Position numbers and translations under genes: made by a program. DNA of 64,000 bases. Source: Streptomyces sp. NK08204. Lineage in GTDB: Bacteria > Actinomycetota > Actinomycetes > Streptomycetales > Streptomycetaceae. Every line of letters starts with the position of its first letter. The stretch's first letter is position 1. Under the pieces are notes generated by a model, which ran no database searches, was not told the origin of the DNA, and worked only from the letters and a program-made list of their open reading frames with translations. Of the stretch, positions 25,895-33,868 are shown piece by piece. Location: the NCBI RefSeq assembly GCF_020400585.1, contig NZ_JAINVF010000006.1, positions 62,001 through 126,000 of the forward strand. The letters run 5' to 3'.

Positions 25895-26745
25895 GCCGCC
25901 CGCTCCTCGTCCTCGACGTCCCGGCCGGCGTACAGCGCCGCCGCCATGCGCATGCCCTCCGACCAGGCGACCGGACCGATCTGACCGAGTGACAGGACGC
26001 GGCCGTCCGCGTCGGCCCACACCAGTGGGCCGGTCTCGGTCTCCGCGTAGCTCTCGTAGTCTCCGATCCAGACGCGGGCCTCGATGCCGCGGCCGTCCTC
26101 CAGGACGGGACACACCGCGTGACCGCCGCGCACGCGGTAGCCCAGCTGGGTGGCCCGGCCGTGCAGGAAGCGCAGTTCCTTGAAGGAGCCGCCCGCGTAC
26201 TCCTCCACCTGCCGTGCGTCGGCATCGAGGCCGGCCGGGCGGTGCCAGACCTCGCGGAAGAGCTGCCGGGCGCGCTGCTCCACGCCCAGCTCCACGGCGA
26301 ACTCCCGTAGTTCCGCGAGGTCTTCGAGGAGGACCGGATGCGGGATGCGGACGAGATCGGGGGTGATGCGGACGGTGTCGCCGTCGAGGTCGACCAGACC
26401 GAGGCCGCGGTCCGAACCGGCGTCCCGCAGGAACCCGGCGACCTGGCCGTCGGCGCCGGTGACCACCAGATCGCGCAGCGCCGACTGCCAGGCGGGGTCA
26501 GGCCACACCCGGGTGACGACGGCGAACGGCACGGGCAGCGAGCGAACCATCCACCGCTCGACATCGGCCAGGCACTGCCGCTCGTGCCGCTCCAGCCACT
26601 CGACGAGCTGCTTGAGGCCCACGACCGCCGGATCGTCGGCGATCTTCGGCGGTACGGACTTCAGCCGCCGCCCGGCAGCGTTGCGGCACACCACCTTCCC
26701 GCCGTCGAGGGCGACCTCGTAGTCACCCGCCGACACCCACCCCAT
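25891..26745 (-). CDS. Short DUF4132-domain protein, first gene of the operon
   Basis: The 284-residue cytoplasmic protein starts MGWVSAGDYEVALDGGKVVC. The central part (VLLEDLAELREFAVELGVEQ followed by RQLFREVWHRPAG) and the final third (GGSFKELRFLHGRATQLGY, then VWADADGRVLSLGQIGPV) match the C-terminal module of DUF4132 proteins, without the long solenoid. It overlaps the large DUF4132 gene by 4 bp. It may be a free-standing copy of the substrate or partner-recognition module. The promoter must lie in the 57 bp between its start and the hairpin at 26803-26832. Confidence 0.75.
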   Translation of the reverse strand: MGWVSAGDYEVALDGGKVVCRNAAGRRLKSVPPKIADDPAVVGLKQLVEWLERHERQCLADVERWMVRSLPVPFAVVTRVWPDPAWQSALRDLVVTGADGQVAGFLRDAGSDRGLGLVDLDGDTVRITPDLVRIPHPVLLEDLAELREFAVELGVEQRARQLFREVWHRPAGLDADARQVEEYAGGSFKELRFLHGRATQLGYRVRGGHAVCPVLEDGRGIEARVWIGDYESYAETETGPLVWADADGRVLSLGQIGPVAWSEGMRMAAALYAGRDVEDEERAA

Positions 26746-26802
26746 ACGTGCCTCCCCGCACCGCAGTGATCAAGTGACGGGAACTCTAGGGGAGGCCACT
26801 GA

Positions 26803-26832
26803 CAACGCCCTCCGCGGAAACGGAGGGCGTTG
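26803..26832 (-). terminator. Perfect 12-bp hairpin terminator
   Basis: CAACGCCCTCCG (26803-26814) pairs perfectly with CGGAGGGCGTTG (26821-26832) around CGGAAA. It lies 17 bp past the DUF5997 stop and insulates the DUF4132-MoxR operon from upstream transcription. Confidence 0.85.
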
Positions 26833-26848
26833 TGGAAAACCGGGACGA

Positions 26849-27259
26849 TCAGCGGCGCTGGGCGCCCTTCTCCTGGTTCTCCTGCTTCTCCTTCTTCAGG
26901 TTCTTCAGCCGCGCCGCTTCCTTGCGGACCTCGGCCTGCGTCGCGCGCTCCTTCTCCAGCCACTCGGGCCGCTCCTGCTTGAGCGCCTCGATCTGCTCGG
27001 TGGTCAGTGCCTCGGTGACCCCGGCGCGCGCGAGACCCGCGATGGACACGCCGAGCTTCGCGGCGACGACCGGACGCGGGTGGGGGCCCTTCGCTCGCAG
27101 CTCGCGCAGCCACTGGGGCGGGTTGGCCTGCAACTCGTTCAGCTCGGCGCGCGAGACGACACCCTCCTGGAACTCGGCTGGGGTGGCGGGGAGGTACACA
27201 CCCAGCTTCTTCGCCGCGGTCGCGGGCTTCATCGTCTGGGTGCTCTGCTGCGAACTCAT
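26849..27259 (-). CDS. DUF5997 family protein
   Basis: The 136-residue protein contains MKPATAAKKLGVYLPATPAE early on, then a PPQWLRELRAKGPHPRPVVA segment and a Lys/Glu-rich coiled-coil C-terminus (residues 95-136). This matches the actinobacterial DUF5997 family of unknown function; the helical middle part resembles a helix-turn-helix, which is an inference. The start at 27259 excludes a chance upstream extension. It is divergent, 58 bp apart, from a LysR-type effector-domain protein, an arrangement I recall as conserved in Streptomyces. Confidence 0.8.
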   Translation of the reverse strand: MSSQQSTQTMKPATAAKKLGVYLPATPAEFQEGVVSRAELNELQANPPQWLRELRAKGPHPRPVVAAKLGVSIAGLARAGVTEALTTEQIEALKQERPEWLEKERATQAEVRKEAARLKNLKKEKQENQEKGAQRR

Positions 27260-27317
27260 GAGGCCAAGGGTATCGGCCGCGTACGGGAGAGCCGACCACG
27301 GCCGGTAACCTGGCCTG

Positions 27318-28109
27318 GTGACAGGCTCGCAGGAATCACCGTCGTTCCGGCTCGCATACGTCCCCGGAGTGACGCCCGCGAAGTGGGTGCGGATCTGGAA
27401 CGAGCGTCTGCCCGGCATCCCGATGACCCTCGTCCAGGTCCCGGCCGCGGAGGCACCCGAGGTGCTGCGCGCGGGCGAGGCCGACGCGGGCTTCGTACGG
27501 CTGCCGGTCGACCGTACGTTCTTCAGCGCCATCCCGCTCTACACCGAGACCACGGTGGTCGTCGTCCCCAAGGACCATGTGATCACGGCGGTGGACGAGG
27601 TGAGCCTGGACGACCTCGCCGACGAGGTGCTCTTCCACCCGCTGGACGACGTCTTCGACTGGGACAGCCCGCCCGGCGAGCCCGCCTTCGAGCGGCCCGC
27701 GACCACGCCGGACGCCATCGAGCTGGTGGCGGCGGGCGTCGGCCTCCTGCTCGTCCCGCAGTCGCTGGCCCGTCTGTACCACCGCAGGGACCTCACCTAC
27801 CGTCCCGTCGTCGACGCCCCCGGGTCGAGCGTCGCCCTGTCCTGGCCGCAGGAGGCCACCACCGACCTGGTGGAGGACTTCATCGGCATCGTCCGGGGCC
27901 GCACGGTCAACAGCACGCGGGGCCGTGCGACGGCGAAACCGGAGGACGAGCCGAGGCGGAAGCGCCCTGAGCAGCGCGCCACCCGCCAGCAGCAGCCCCC
28001 CGCGAAGTCGGCCGGCGGCAAGCCCGCGGCCCGCACCGCCCGTGGCCGCACGGCATCCGGCGGCGGCGCCAAGCCGGTCAAGCGGGGCAAGCCGCGCCGA
28101 AGGTCCTGA
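27318..28109 (+). CDS. LysR effector-binding domain protein lacking the DNA-binding domain
   Basis: The 263-residue protein starts directly with a LysR-type substrate-binding fold: FRLAYVPGVTPAKWVRIWNE, then EVLRAGEADAGFVRLPV and AAGVGLLLVPQSLARLY. The usual N-terminal winged helix (about 60 residues) is absent. In its place the C-terminus (about 195-263) is a very basic Lys/Arg/Ala/Pro tail resembling histone H1-like DNA-coating tails. The start is GTG. It may act as a ligand sensor that pairs with the divergent DUF5997 protein, or contact DNA through its tail; neither is shown. Confidence 0.8.
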   Translation: MTGSQESPSFRLAYVPGVTPAKWVRIWNERLPGIPMTLVQVPAAEAPEVLRAGEADAGFVRLPVDRTFFSAIPLYTETTVVVVPKDHVITAVDEVSLDDLADEVLFHPLDDVFDWDSPPGEPAFERPATTPDAIELVAAGVGLLLVPQSLARLYHRRDLTYRPVVDAPGSSVALSWPQEATTDLVEDFIGIVRGRTVNSTRGRATAKPEDEPRRKRPEQRATRQQQPPAKSAGGKPAARTARGRTASGGGAKPVKRGKPRRRS

Positions 28110-28250
28110 CCCCGCGGGGAAGCAGTGCCCGCAGCCGTGGCTTTTCAGCTGCGCGCGGGGTTGTGCCTGCTCGGAGCCCGTGCCGAAGGCCAGTGGTCCG
28201 GAAGAGGCGGTGCCCCGTTCTGGTTCCCGGGCGGTGTCCCGTCCCCCTCT

Positions 28251-28325
28251 CAGGTGGTGCCCGGTCCCGTCCCGGTCCTGTCTTCAGGTGGTGTCCGGTC
28301 CCGTCTCCAGGTGGTGTCCCGGTCT
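28251..28325. repeat. Three CAGGTGGTG-containing imperfect repeats at the MFS 3' end
   Basis: CAGGTGGTGYCC(C)GGTC recurs at 28251, 28285 and 28308, spaced 34 and 23 bp. The second copy contains the stop codon of the reverse-strand MFS gene, so repeat changes here would change that protein's C-terminal tail. The 174 bp between the two convergent genes hold nothing else. Confidence 0.5.
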
Positions 28326-29834
28326 GGTTCCCTCGACAGCCCGCCTGACCCTCTCCTGCGCCCCGCCCTCCTCGCAGTCCCGCCCGACCGGTGGCCCGGT
28401 CCCCTCCGGCTCGGGATGCGTCCGGCGTTCCCGTAGGTCGGCGACCGCCAGGGCCAGCGCGATCATGATGATCCCCACAGCGGTGAGCAACCCGAGCTGG
28501 ATCGCCGTGGCGGGGTGGCTGTGGTTGGCCTGGTGGGCGAAGTACACCGCGCCCACGACGGCGATCCCGGCCGCCGAGCCGACGCGCTGCCCCGTCTGCA
28601 GCACCCCGCCGGCCGCACCGGCACGGCGCACCGGGACGCGGGTGAGGGTGAGGGTCGTGTTGGGGGAGACCGTCAGGCCGGACCCGATGCCCCCGATGAG
28701 CAGCGGCAGCGCGGAAGCCCACCCGACGCCCTCGCCGGGCACCAGCTGCACCGCCACGACCACTCCGAGCAGTCCCAGCGCCACCGCGCTGAGACCGACG
28801 ACGACCAGCTTGCGGCCGAAGCGCGTCACCAGCCGGCCGCCGGCGGCTGCGCCGACCGCCGAGGCGGCGGCGAAGGGCAGGACCGTGAGACCCGCCGCCA
28901 GCGCGCTGTAACCGACGGTGTTCTGCAGAAACAGCGAGTACACGAAGAAGACCGTGGTGAAGCCCGCGAAGTAGGTCAGGCTGATCAGCGCGCCGAGCGT
29001 GAAGGACCGCAGGGAGAACAGGCGCAGGTCGAGCAGGGGTGCCCGCCCGCGCCGTCCCGCGCGCCGCTCCCACGCCCAGAACGCCGCCAGCAGCAGCGCG
29101 GCCACCGGCAGCAGCGCCCACTTCCGCCGCCCCGCCCACTGCTGCTCCTGCACCAGAGGCAGCATCAGCGCCAGCACGCCCGAGCCGAGGAGCAGCACCC
29201 CGAACAGGTCGAACTCCTCCCGTCTGCCCGTCGACGCCGGGAGCCGGGGCAGCAGCCGCAGCCCCGCGGCGAAGGTGGCCACCCCGATGGGCAGGTTGAC
29301 GTAGAACACCCAGCGCCAGCCGTCGCCGGTGCCGAACGCCTGGATCAGCAGGCCGCCCGCGAGCGGGCCGACCGCCGTGGAGACCCCGATGACGCTGCCC
29401 AGCATGCCGAACGCGCGGGCCCGCTCCCGTCCCTGGAACATCTGCTGGATCAGCCCCGAGGTCTGCGGGGCGATCATGCCCGCCGCCGCCCCCTGAAGCA
29501 GCCGGAACAGCACCAGCCAGGAGGCGCCGGGGGAGAGCCCGCACGCCGCCGAGGCCACGATGAACAGGGCGAGCCCGGTGAGGAAGGCCTCGCGGCGCCC
29601 GCGCATGTCGCCGAGCCTGCCCGCGGGGACGAGGGCGAGCCCGAAGGTAAGGGCGTAACCGGAGACGACCCACGACAGGTCGGCCCCGCTCGCCTGCAGC
29701 CCGCGCTGCATCGACGGAAGCGCCACGTTCACGATCGAGGTGTCCAGCAACGACATGAAGCCCGCCGTCAGACAGACCCCGAGCGCCTTCCACCGCCGGT
29801 CACCTGGGGCCGGGCGGTGCTGGACTGTAGTCAT
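28284..29834 (-). CDS. MFS transporter, DHA2 (14-span) drug exporter family
   Basis: This 516-residue membrane protein has about 14 hydrophobic segments. The N-terminus LLDTSIVNVALPSMQ is the motif D1 of DHA2 exporters, GRLGDMRGRRE is motif A, and the motif C-like stretch GVSTAVGPLAGG follows. Such pumps export drugs or dyes by proton antiport. The last 30 residues (GTRPGHHLETGPDTT end) are low-complexity and derive from the repeat at its 3' end. It appears monocistronic, and no regulator is adjacent. The start is ATG at 29834. Confidence 0.88.
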   Translation of the reverse strand: MTTVQHRPAPGDRRWKALGVCLTAGFMSLLDTSIVNVALPSMQRGLQASGADLSWVVSGYALTFGLALVPAGRLGDMRGRREAFLTGLALFIVASAACGLSPGASWLVLFRLLQGAAAGMIAPQTSGLIQQMFQGRERARAFGMLGSVIGVSTAVGPLAGGLLIQAFGTGDGWRWVFYVNLPIGVATFAAGLRLLPRLPASTGRREEFDLFGVLLLGSGVLALMLPLVQEQQWAGRRKWALLPVAALLLAAFWAWERRAGRRGRAPLLDLRLFSLRSFTLGALISLTYFAGFTTVFFVYSLFLQNTVGYSALAAGLTVLPFAAASAVGAAAGGRLVTRFGRKLVVVGLSAVALGLLGVVVAVQLVPGEGVGWASALPLLIGGIGSGLTVSPNTTLTLTRVPVRRAGAAGGVLQTGQRVGSAAGIAVVGAVYFAHQANHSHPATAIQLGLLTAVGIIMIALALAVADLRERRTHPEPEGTGPPVGRDCEEGGAQERVRRAVEGTRPGHHLETGPDTT

Positions 29835-29942
29835 GGGGCCACGCTAGGTGGCCTTCGCCCCGGGCGCACCGCGAGAGATCACCGCCGGCGGCCCCCCGGC
29901 GGTTCCCGGACGGTGCGCGCCCCGCGGGGAGGGCCGCCCGCA

Positions 29943-30302
29943 TCAGGGCCGGACGGACTCGGTGGGCGCCGCCGCATCCCGGAGCCACGCGTACGCCGAC
30001 TGTGCGGTGAACTCCGTCTGGCCTGCGCGCCGCAGCAGCGACGCGGTGGCGAATTCCCGGGCGCCGACCTGCGCGGCCACGTACGGTCGCGGATGCAGCG
30101 CATCCCGGCCGCGTGCGCGGCGGCGCGCCGTGGGCCGTGTCCGCCAGAACCACGCGGTCCTCCGGCGCCGCGCCGAGCCGCCGGGCCGGCCGGCAGCTCC
30201 ACGAACTTCCGCATCTCGGGGTGACAACGCCTTCAGCAGGGCCTCCGCCGGGGCTTGGAGGCCCACCGAGAGGGCGCCGGGGTTGCTCCTGCGGCCCAGC
30301 AT
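29943..30302 (-). pseudogene. Frameshifted remnant, possibly HAD-like
   Basis: Three reverse frames each hold a protein-like piece: ALLKALSPRDAE, then MRKFVELPAGPAARR, then AAPEDRVVLADTAHGA, followed by AAHAAGMRCI in the earlier frame. 'PED.vvlaDt..g...A.aaGMrci' resembles the C-terminal motifs of HAD phosphatases, so a HAD-type relic is plausible. The tail FATASLLRRAGQTEFTAQSA is unplaced. The remaining part of the 478-bp spacer up to 29835 shows nothing. Confidence 0.35.
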
Positions 30303-30312
30303 GCCCGGGGTG

Positions 30313-30789
30313 TCAGCCGCGGGCCGCCCGCCCGACGGACTCCACCAGGGGCAGCAGCCGGTACGGGACCCGCTCGCGCAGCGCCACCTCCGTGCGGGTG
30401 CGCACCACGCCCGGCAGACTGATCAGCTTCTGGATCACGTCCTCCAGATGGGCGTTGTCCCGCCCCACCACGCGGGCCAGCAGGTCCCCGCCACCGGTGA
30501 TCGAGAAGGCCTCCACGATCTCCGGTACGGCGGCCAGTGCGTCCCCGACGTCGTCCAGGTGGCCCTGGGTGACCTCGATGTGTACGAACGCCAGCACCGG
30601 ATGGCCCAGGGCGGCGGGCGACAGGGAAGGGCCCGTACCGGTGATGACCCCGTCGCGCTCCATGCGGTCCAGACGGGCCTGGAGGGTGCCGCGGGCGACA
30701 CCGAGGATGCGGGCGTACTCGCGCACGCTGGTGCGCGGCTGCTCCAGCAGCAGCCGCAGGATGCGGGTGTCGAGTTCGTCCACGGCCAT
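30313..30789 (-). CDS. Lrp/AsnC-family transcriptional regulator
   Basis: The product has 158 residues. The N-terminal helix-turn-helix is LDTRILRLLLEQPRTSVREY then ARILGVARGTLQARLDRM, and the C-terminal RAM (ligand-binding) domain spans about 65-145 with FSITGGGDLLARVVGRD. These regulators sense amino acids or related small molecules and form octamers. It is divergent from the FUSC-type membrane gene 296 bp away, which is a candidate target. The start ATG at 30789 is well placed before the HTH. Confidence 0.9.
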   Translation of the reverse strand: MAVDELDTRILRLLLEQPRTSVREYARILGVARGTLQARLDRMERDGVITGTGPSLSPAALGHPVLAFVHIEVTQGHLDDVGDALAAVPEIVEAFSITGGGDLLARVVGRDNAHLEDVIQKLISLPGVVRTRTEVALRERVPYRLLPLVESVGRAARG

Positions 30790-31084
30790 GGTGCTCCGGC
30801 CTCCTCGTACCGACGGTGATCACCGCAGACTGTACCAATGGCCCATCCGGGCAGCCTGCGGACATAACACCCGACCTGGTCCGTTGGCTCGGCAGCGGCC
30901 GGGTGTCTCCGGGCTCCGCTGGGCCAATGGCTCAGCAATGACAGAGCGAGTTGAGCCAGTCGGCGCCCGGATGCTCTCATGGACGCGTCGATGGCGCTGC
31001 GGACCCCGCGGCGCCTTTTTCATGCGGACGATCGCATGCGGACAACCACCGTGCGTACAGACGACCACAAGGGGGCGGGCAGTA

Positions 31085-32569
31085 GTGCTGAAGAGGATGT
31101 TCGTGGCTCCGGACCCGGGGCGGGCGCGCCTGCGCTTCGCCGCGCGGGCCGTCCTCGGCATCGGGCTGGCGGTCGCGGTCTGCGGACTGGCCGGACACTC
31201 CCTCGTCGGCGCGGTCACCGGCGGTCTCGCCGCGCTGCTCGCCCTGTTCACCGTCACGGATCCGACCGTGCGCGGCCAGGCGGTCACCACTGCGCTGCTG
31301 CCCGCCGTCGGCGTGCCCGTGCTCGCCGTCGCGGCCGAGCTGCACAACGTTCCCGTGGCGCGGGACCTGGTCTTCCTGGCCGTCGTCGGCGCCGGCGTGT
31401 ACGCGCGCCGGTGGGGCCCGCGCGGGCACAGCCTCGGCGTGTTCGCCTTCATGACGTTCTTCGTCGCCCAGTTCGTGCACGCCACCCCCGAACAGCTGCC
31501 CGAGCTGTACGCCGCCGTCCTGCTGTCCGTGCTCAGTGCCGCGGTGGTGCGCTTCGGCGTGTGGTGCTACGAGCGCCGGCTGCCCGTGCCGGCCGTACCC
31601 GCACCGCCCGGGGGAACCGGCCTCGCCCGCGTGACCACCCGCCAGGCCGTCCAGGCGACCGCGGGCGCGGGTTTCGCGCTCGTCGTCGGCCAGCTGGTGT
31701 CCGGCCAACGCTGGTACTGGGCCGTCGGCGCCACCTGGTGGATCTTCGTCAACACGGCCTCGCGCGGTGAGACGCTGGTGCGCGGTTTCCGCCGGGTCCT
31801 CGGCACGGTGATCGGCATCGGCCTGGGCTTCCTCGTCGCCGTCCCCGTCCACGGGGCGCCCGCGCCCACCATTGTCCTCGTCGCGGTCGCCGTCTTCGGC
31901 ATCTTCTACACGGCGGCCGTGTCCTACACCTGGATGATGCTCTGGGTGACCGTACTCGCCGAGATGCTCTACGGCGTCCTCGGCGTACTGAGCCCTGCCC
32001 TGCTCGCCCTGCGCGCGGCCGAGACCACGGTGGGCGCGCTCGGTGCCGTGCTCGCCGTCCTGTTCGTGCTGCCGGTCAGCACCCACGCCACCACCGACGT
32101 GTGGATCCAGCGCGCCCTGCGCTGCGTCCACGCCTGCACCGCCGAGGCCGCGGCGCGGCTCGCGGGTTCGGCGACGGCCGACCCGGCGCCGCTCGTCGCC
32201 GAGCTGGAGCAGTTGCTCGGCCGGGTACGGCTCTCGGTCGCCCCGCTGGTGCACCCGCTCAACCCGATGCTCGGCCGCAAGCACCGAGCCCGCCGGGTGG
32301 TCGCCCTGCTCGACGACTGCGCCCGGGAGATCCGCGGCCTGGTCGCCGTCGCCGCCGACCCCGAGGCCTCGCACGACGCCCGCCTCGCCGCCGCCTGCTG
32401 GCGGGTGGAGGCCGCCGTGGAGGCCCTCACCCAGGGCCGCCACGTCACGTTCGTGCCGGAGCCACCCGCCGAGCCCGCCCTGGCCCATCTGCACCGTGTG
32501 GAGCGCGCCCTCGCCGACCTGGCCGAGCCGCTGCGGGCACCGACGGGGTCGCCGCTGGTGGGCGCCTGA
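31085..32569 (+). CDS. FUSC family membrane protein
   Basis: A 494-residue protein with two blocks of five or six transmembrane segments (about 15-145 and 185-320) separated and followed by soluble helical parts. GQRWYWAVGATWWIFVNTAS and RGETLVRGFRRVLGTVIG form the second-block signature of the FUSC (fusaric-acid resistance / aromatic-acid efflux-like) family. The C-terminal 170 residues are cytoplasmic helices. I placed the start at the GTG at 31085 because AAGGGGGCG lies just upstream; longer in-frame readings extend into the regulator's region and look like chance. Confidence 0.85.
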   Translation: MLKRMFVAPDPGRARLRFAARAVLGIGLAVAVCGLAGHSLVGAVTGGLAALLALFTVTDPTVRGQAVTTALLPAVGVPVLAVAAELHNVPVARDLVFLAVVGAGVYARRWGPRGHSLGVFAFMTFFVAQFVHATPEQLPELYAAVLLSVLSAAVVRFGVWCYERRLPVPAVPAPPGGTGLARVTTRQAVQATAGAGFALVVGQLVSGQRWYWAVGATWWIFVNTASRGETLVRGFRRVLGTVIGIGLGFLVAVPVHGAPAPTIVLVAVAVFGIFYTAAVSYTWMMLWVTVLAEMLYGVLGVLSPALLALRAAETTVGALGAVLAVLFVLPVSTHATTDVWIQRALRCVHACTAEAAARLAGSATADPAPLVAELEQLLGRVRLSVAPLVHPLNPMLGRKHRARRVVALLDDCAREIRGLVAVAADPEASHDARLAAACWRVEAAVEALTQGRHVTFVPEPPAEPALAHLHRVERALADLAEPLRAPTGSPLVGA

Positions 32570-32712
32570 GCCGAGGCCCGTCGTGCCCGGGGCTCTCCTG
32601 AGCACGAGTGAAGAAGCGCCCCGCCGAGCCACTCTTGGTCTAGACCGCCCTGGGTCGACTGCTACCGTCGGCCCCGGACGGGCTCGACCTCGGGTGGCGA
32701 GAGGGGACTGCG

Positions 32713-33768
32713 GTGGCAGTGGACGGCAGGCCGGGCAGGCGCGGGGCGTGCAGGGCGTTCATCGGCTCGTTCACCGCGGCGGGCGGACCCGGTCTGGTGA
32801 CCGCGCAGGTCCGGCCGCACGACGGCGCCCTCAGCCCGGTCTCCGCCCTCAACCACCTGCCCGACCCCTCGTATCTCGCCCTGTCACCGGACGGGAGCAC
32901 GCTCTACGCGGTCAGCGAGACGGCCGACGGTGCCGTCGCCGCGTACCGGGTGCACGGCGACACGCCGGAACCCGTCGGCCTGCCCGTGGCCGTCGGCGCC
33001 AGCGGGCCCACCCACCTCAGCCTGTACGCCGGGCACGTCCTGACCGCCAACTACGGCTCCGGCAGCGTCACCGCCGTGCCTGTGCGTCCCGACGGCACGC
33101 TCGCCGCCGCTCCGTCCGGAGTGCTCCGGCACACCGGCTCGGGCCCGCACGACCGGCGGCAGCGCGGCCCGCACGCCCACCAGGTCCAGCCCGACCCCAG
33201 CGGCCGGTGGGCCGTCAGCGTCGACCTGGGCACGGACTCGGTACGCGTGTGCCGGCTGGACGGAGGCGCCCCCGTCCTGCACGGGGAGTTCGCGCTGCGT
33301 CCCGGCTCGGGCCCCCGCCACCTGGCCTTCCACCCGGACGGCGGCCACGCCTACGTCGTCAACGAACTCACCCCCACGGTCACCGTCTGCCGCTGGGACG
33401 CCGGTGGCGGCGCCCTCAAGCCGCTGGTCGAGGTGCCGGTCCTGCCGGGCGCCCCGGTCGGCGACGCCTACCCCTCGGGGATCGTCGTCTCGCCCGACGG
33501 CCGCTTCGTATGGACCGCGACGCGCGGTGAGGACGTCCTGTCCGTGTTCGCCGTCGTGGGGGCCGACGGGGACGGGCTCCGGCTGACCGGCGCGGTGCCG
33601 TGCGGCGGCCACTGGCCGCGCGCGCTGGCCTTGCACGACGGCTTCCTGTACGCGGCCAACGAACGCTCCGGCGACGTGACCTGGTTCGCCGTGGACGGGA
33701 CGACGGGGCTGCCCCGCTACGAAGGGCATGTGGAGGTCACGGCGGCCTCCTGCGTCGTCTTCGGCTGA
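32713..33768 (+). CDS. Lactonase-family beta-propeller (6-phosphogluconolactonase-like)
   Basis: This 351-residue protein has seven-bladed propeller repeats with recurrent 'PSYLALSPDGSTLYAVSE', 'GPTHLSLYAGHVLTANYGSG', 'GPRHLAFHPDGGHAYVVNEL' and 'YPSGIVVSPDGRFVWTATRG' blocks. This is the YbhE/Pgl lactonase pattern. There is no signal peptide, so it is cytoplasmic. Members hydrolyse 6-phosphogluconolactone or other lactones. The start is GTG at 32713. It is a single gene followed by a strong hairpin. Confidence 0.85.
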   Translation: MAVDGRPGRRGACRAFIGSFTAAGGPGLVTAQVRPHDGALSPVSALNHLPDPSYLALSPDGSTLYAVSETADGAVAAYRVHGDTPEPVGLPVAVGASGPTHLSLYAGHVLTANYGSGSVTAVPVRPDGTLAAAPSGVLRHTGSGPHDRRQRGPHAHQVQPDPSGRWAVSVDLGTDSVRVCRLDGGAPVLHGEFALRPGSGPRHLAFHPDGGHAYVVNELTPTVTVCRWDAGGGALKPLVEVPVLPGAPVGDAYPSGIVVSPDGRFVWTATRGEDVLSVFAVVGADGDGLRLTGAVPCGGHWPRALALHDGFLYAANERSGDVTWFAVDGTTGLPRYEGHVEVTAASCVVFG

Positions 33769-33794
33769 GCCGGCGGGCCCGTTCCGGCACAGCG

Positions 33795-33825
33795 ACGGCC
33801 CGCTCCAGCAGAGGGAGCGGGCCGT
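33795..33825 (+). terminator. 12-bp hairpin terminator after the lactonase
   Basis: ACGGCCCGCTCC (33795-33806) pairs perfectly with GGAGCGGGCCGT (33814-33825). It lies between convergent genes and can serve both. Confidence 0.8.
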
Positions 33826-33836
33826 GTGTCGTCTGG

Positions 33837-33861
33837 GTGCCGTGCCGTGCCGTGCCGTGCC
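33837..33861. repeat. (GTGCC)5 pentanucleotide repeat
   Basis: Five perfect copies of GTGCC run from 33837 to 33861, ending 7 bp from the stop of the CbiX-like gene. The unit is five bases, so slippage would not matter unless it reached the coding region. Confidence 0.85.
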
Positions 33862-33868
33862 GTCCGCG

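Noticed and set aside
30113-31084. Upstream extension of the FUSC gene
   Set aside because: The extra 324 codons are antisense to the Lrp gene and have chance composition; the GTG at 31085 has a good ribosome site.
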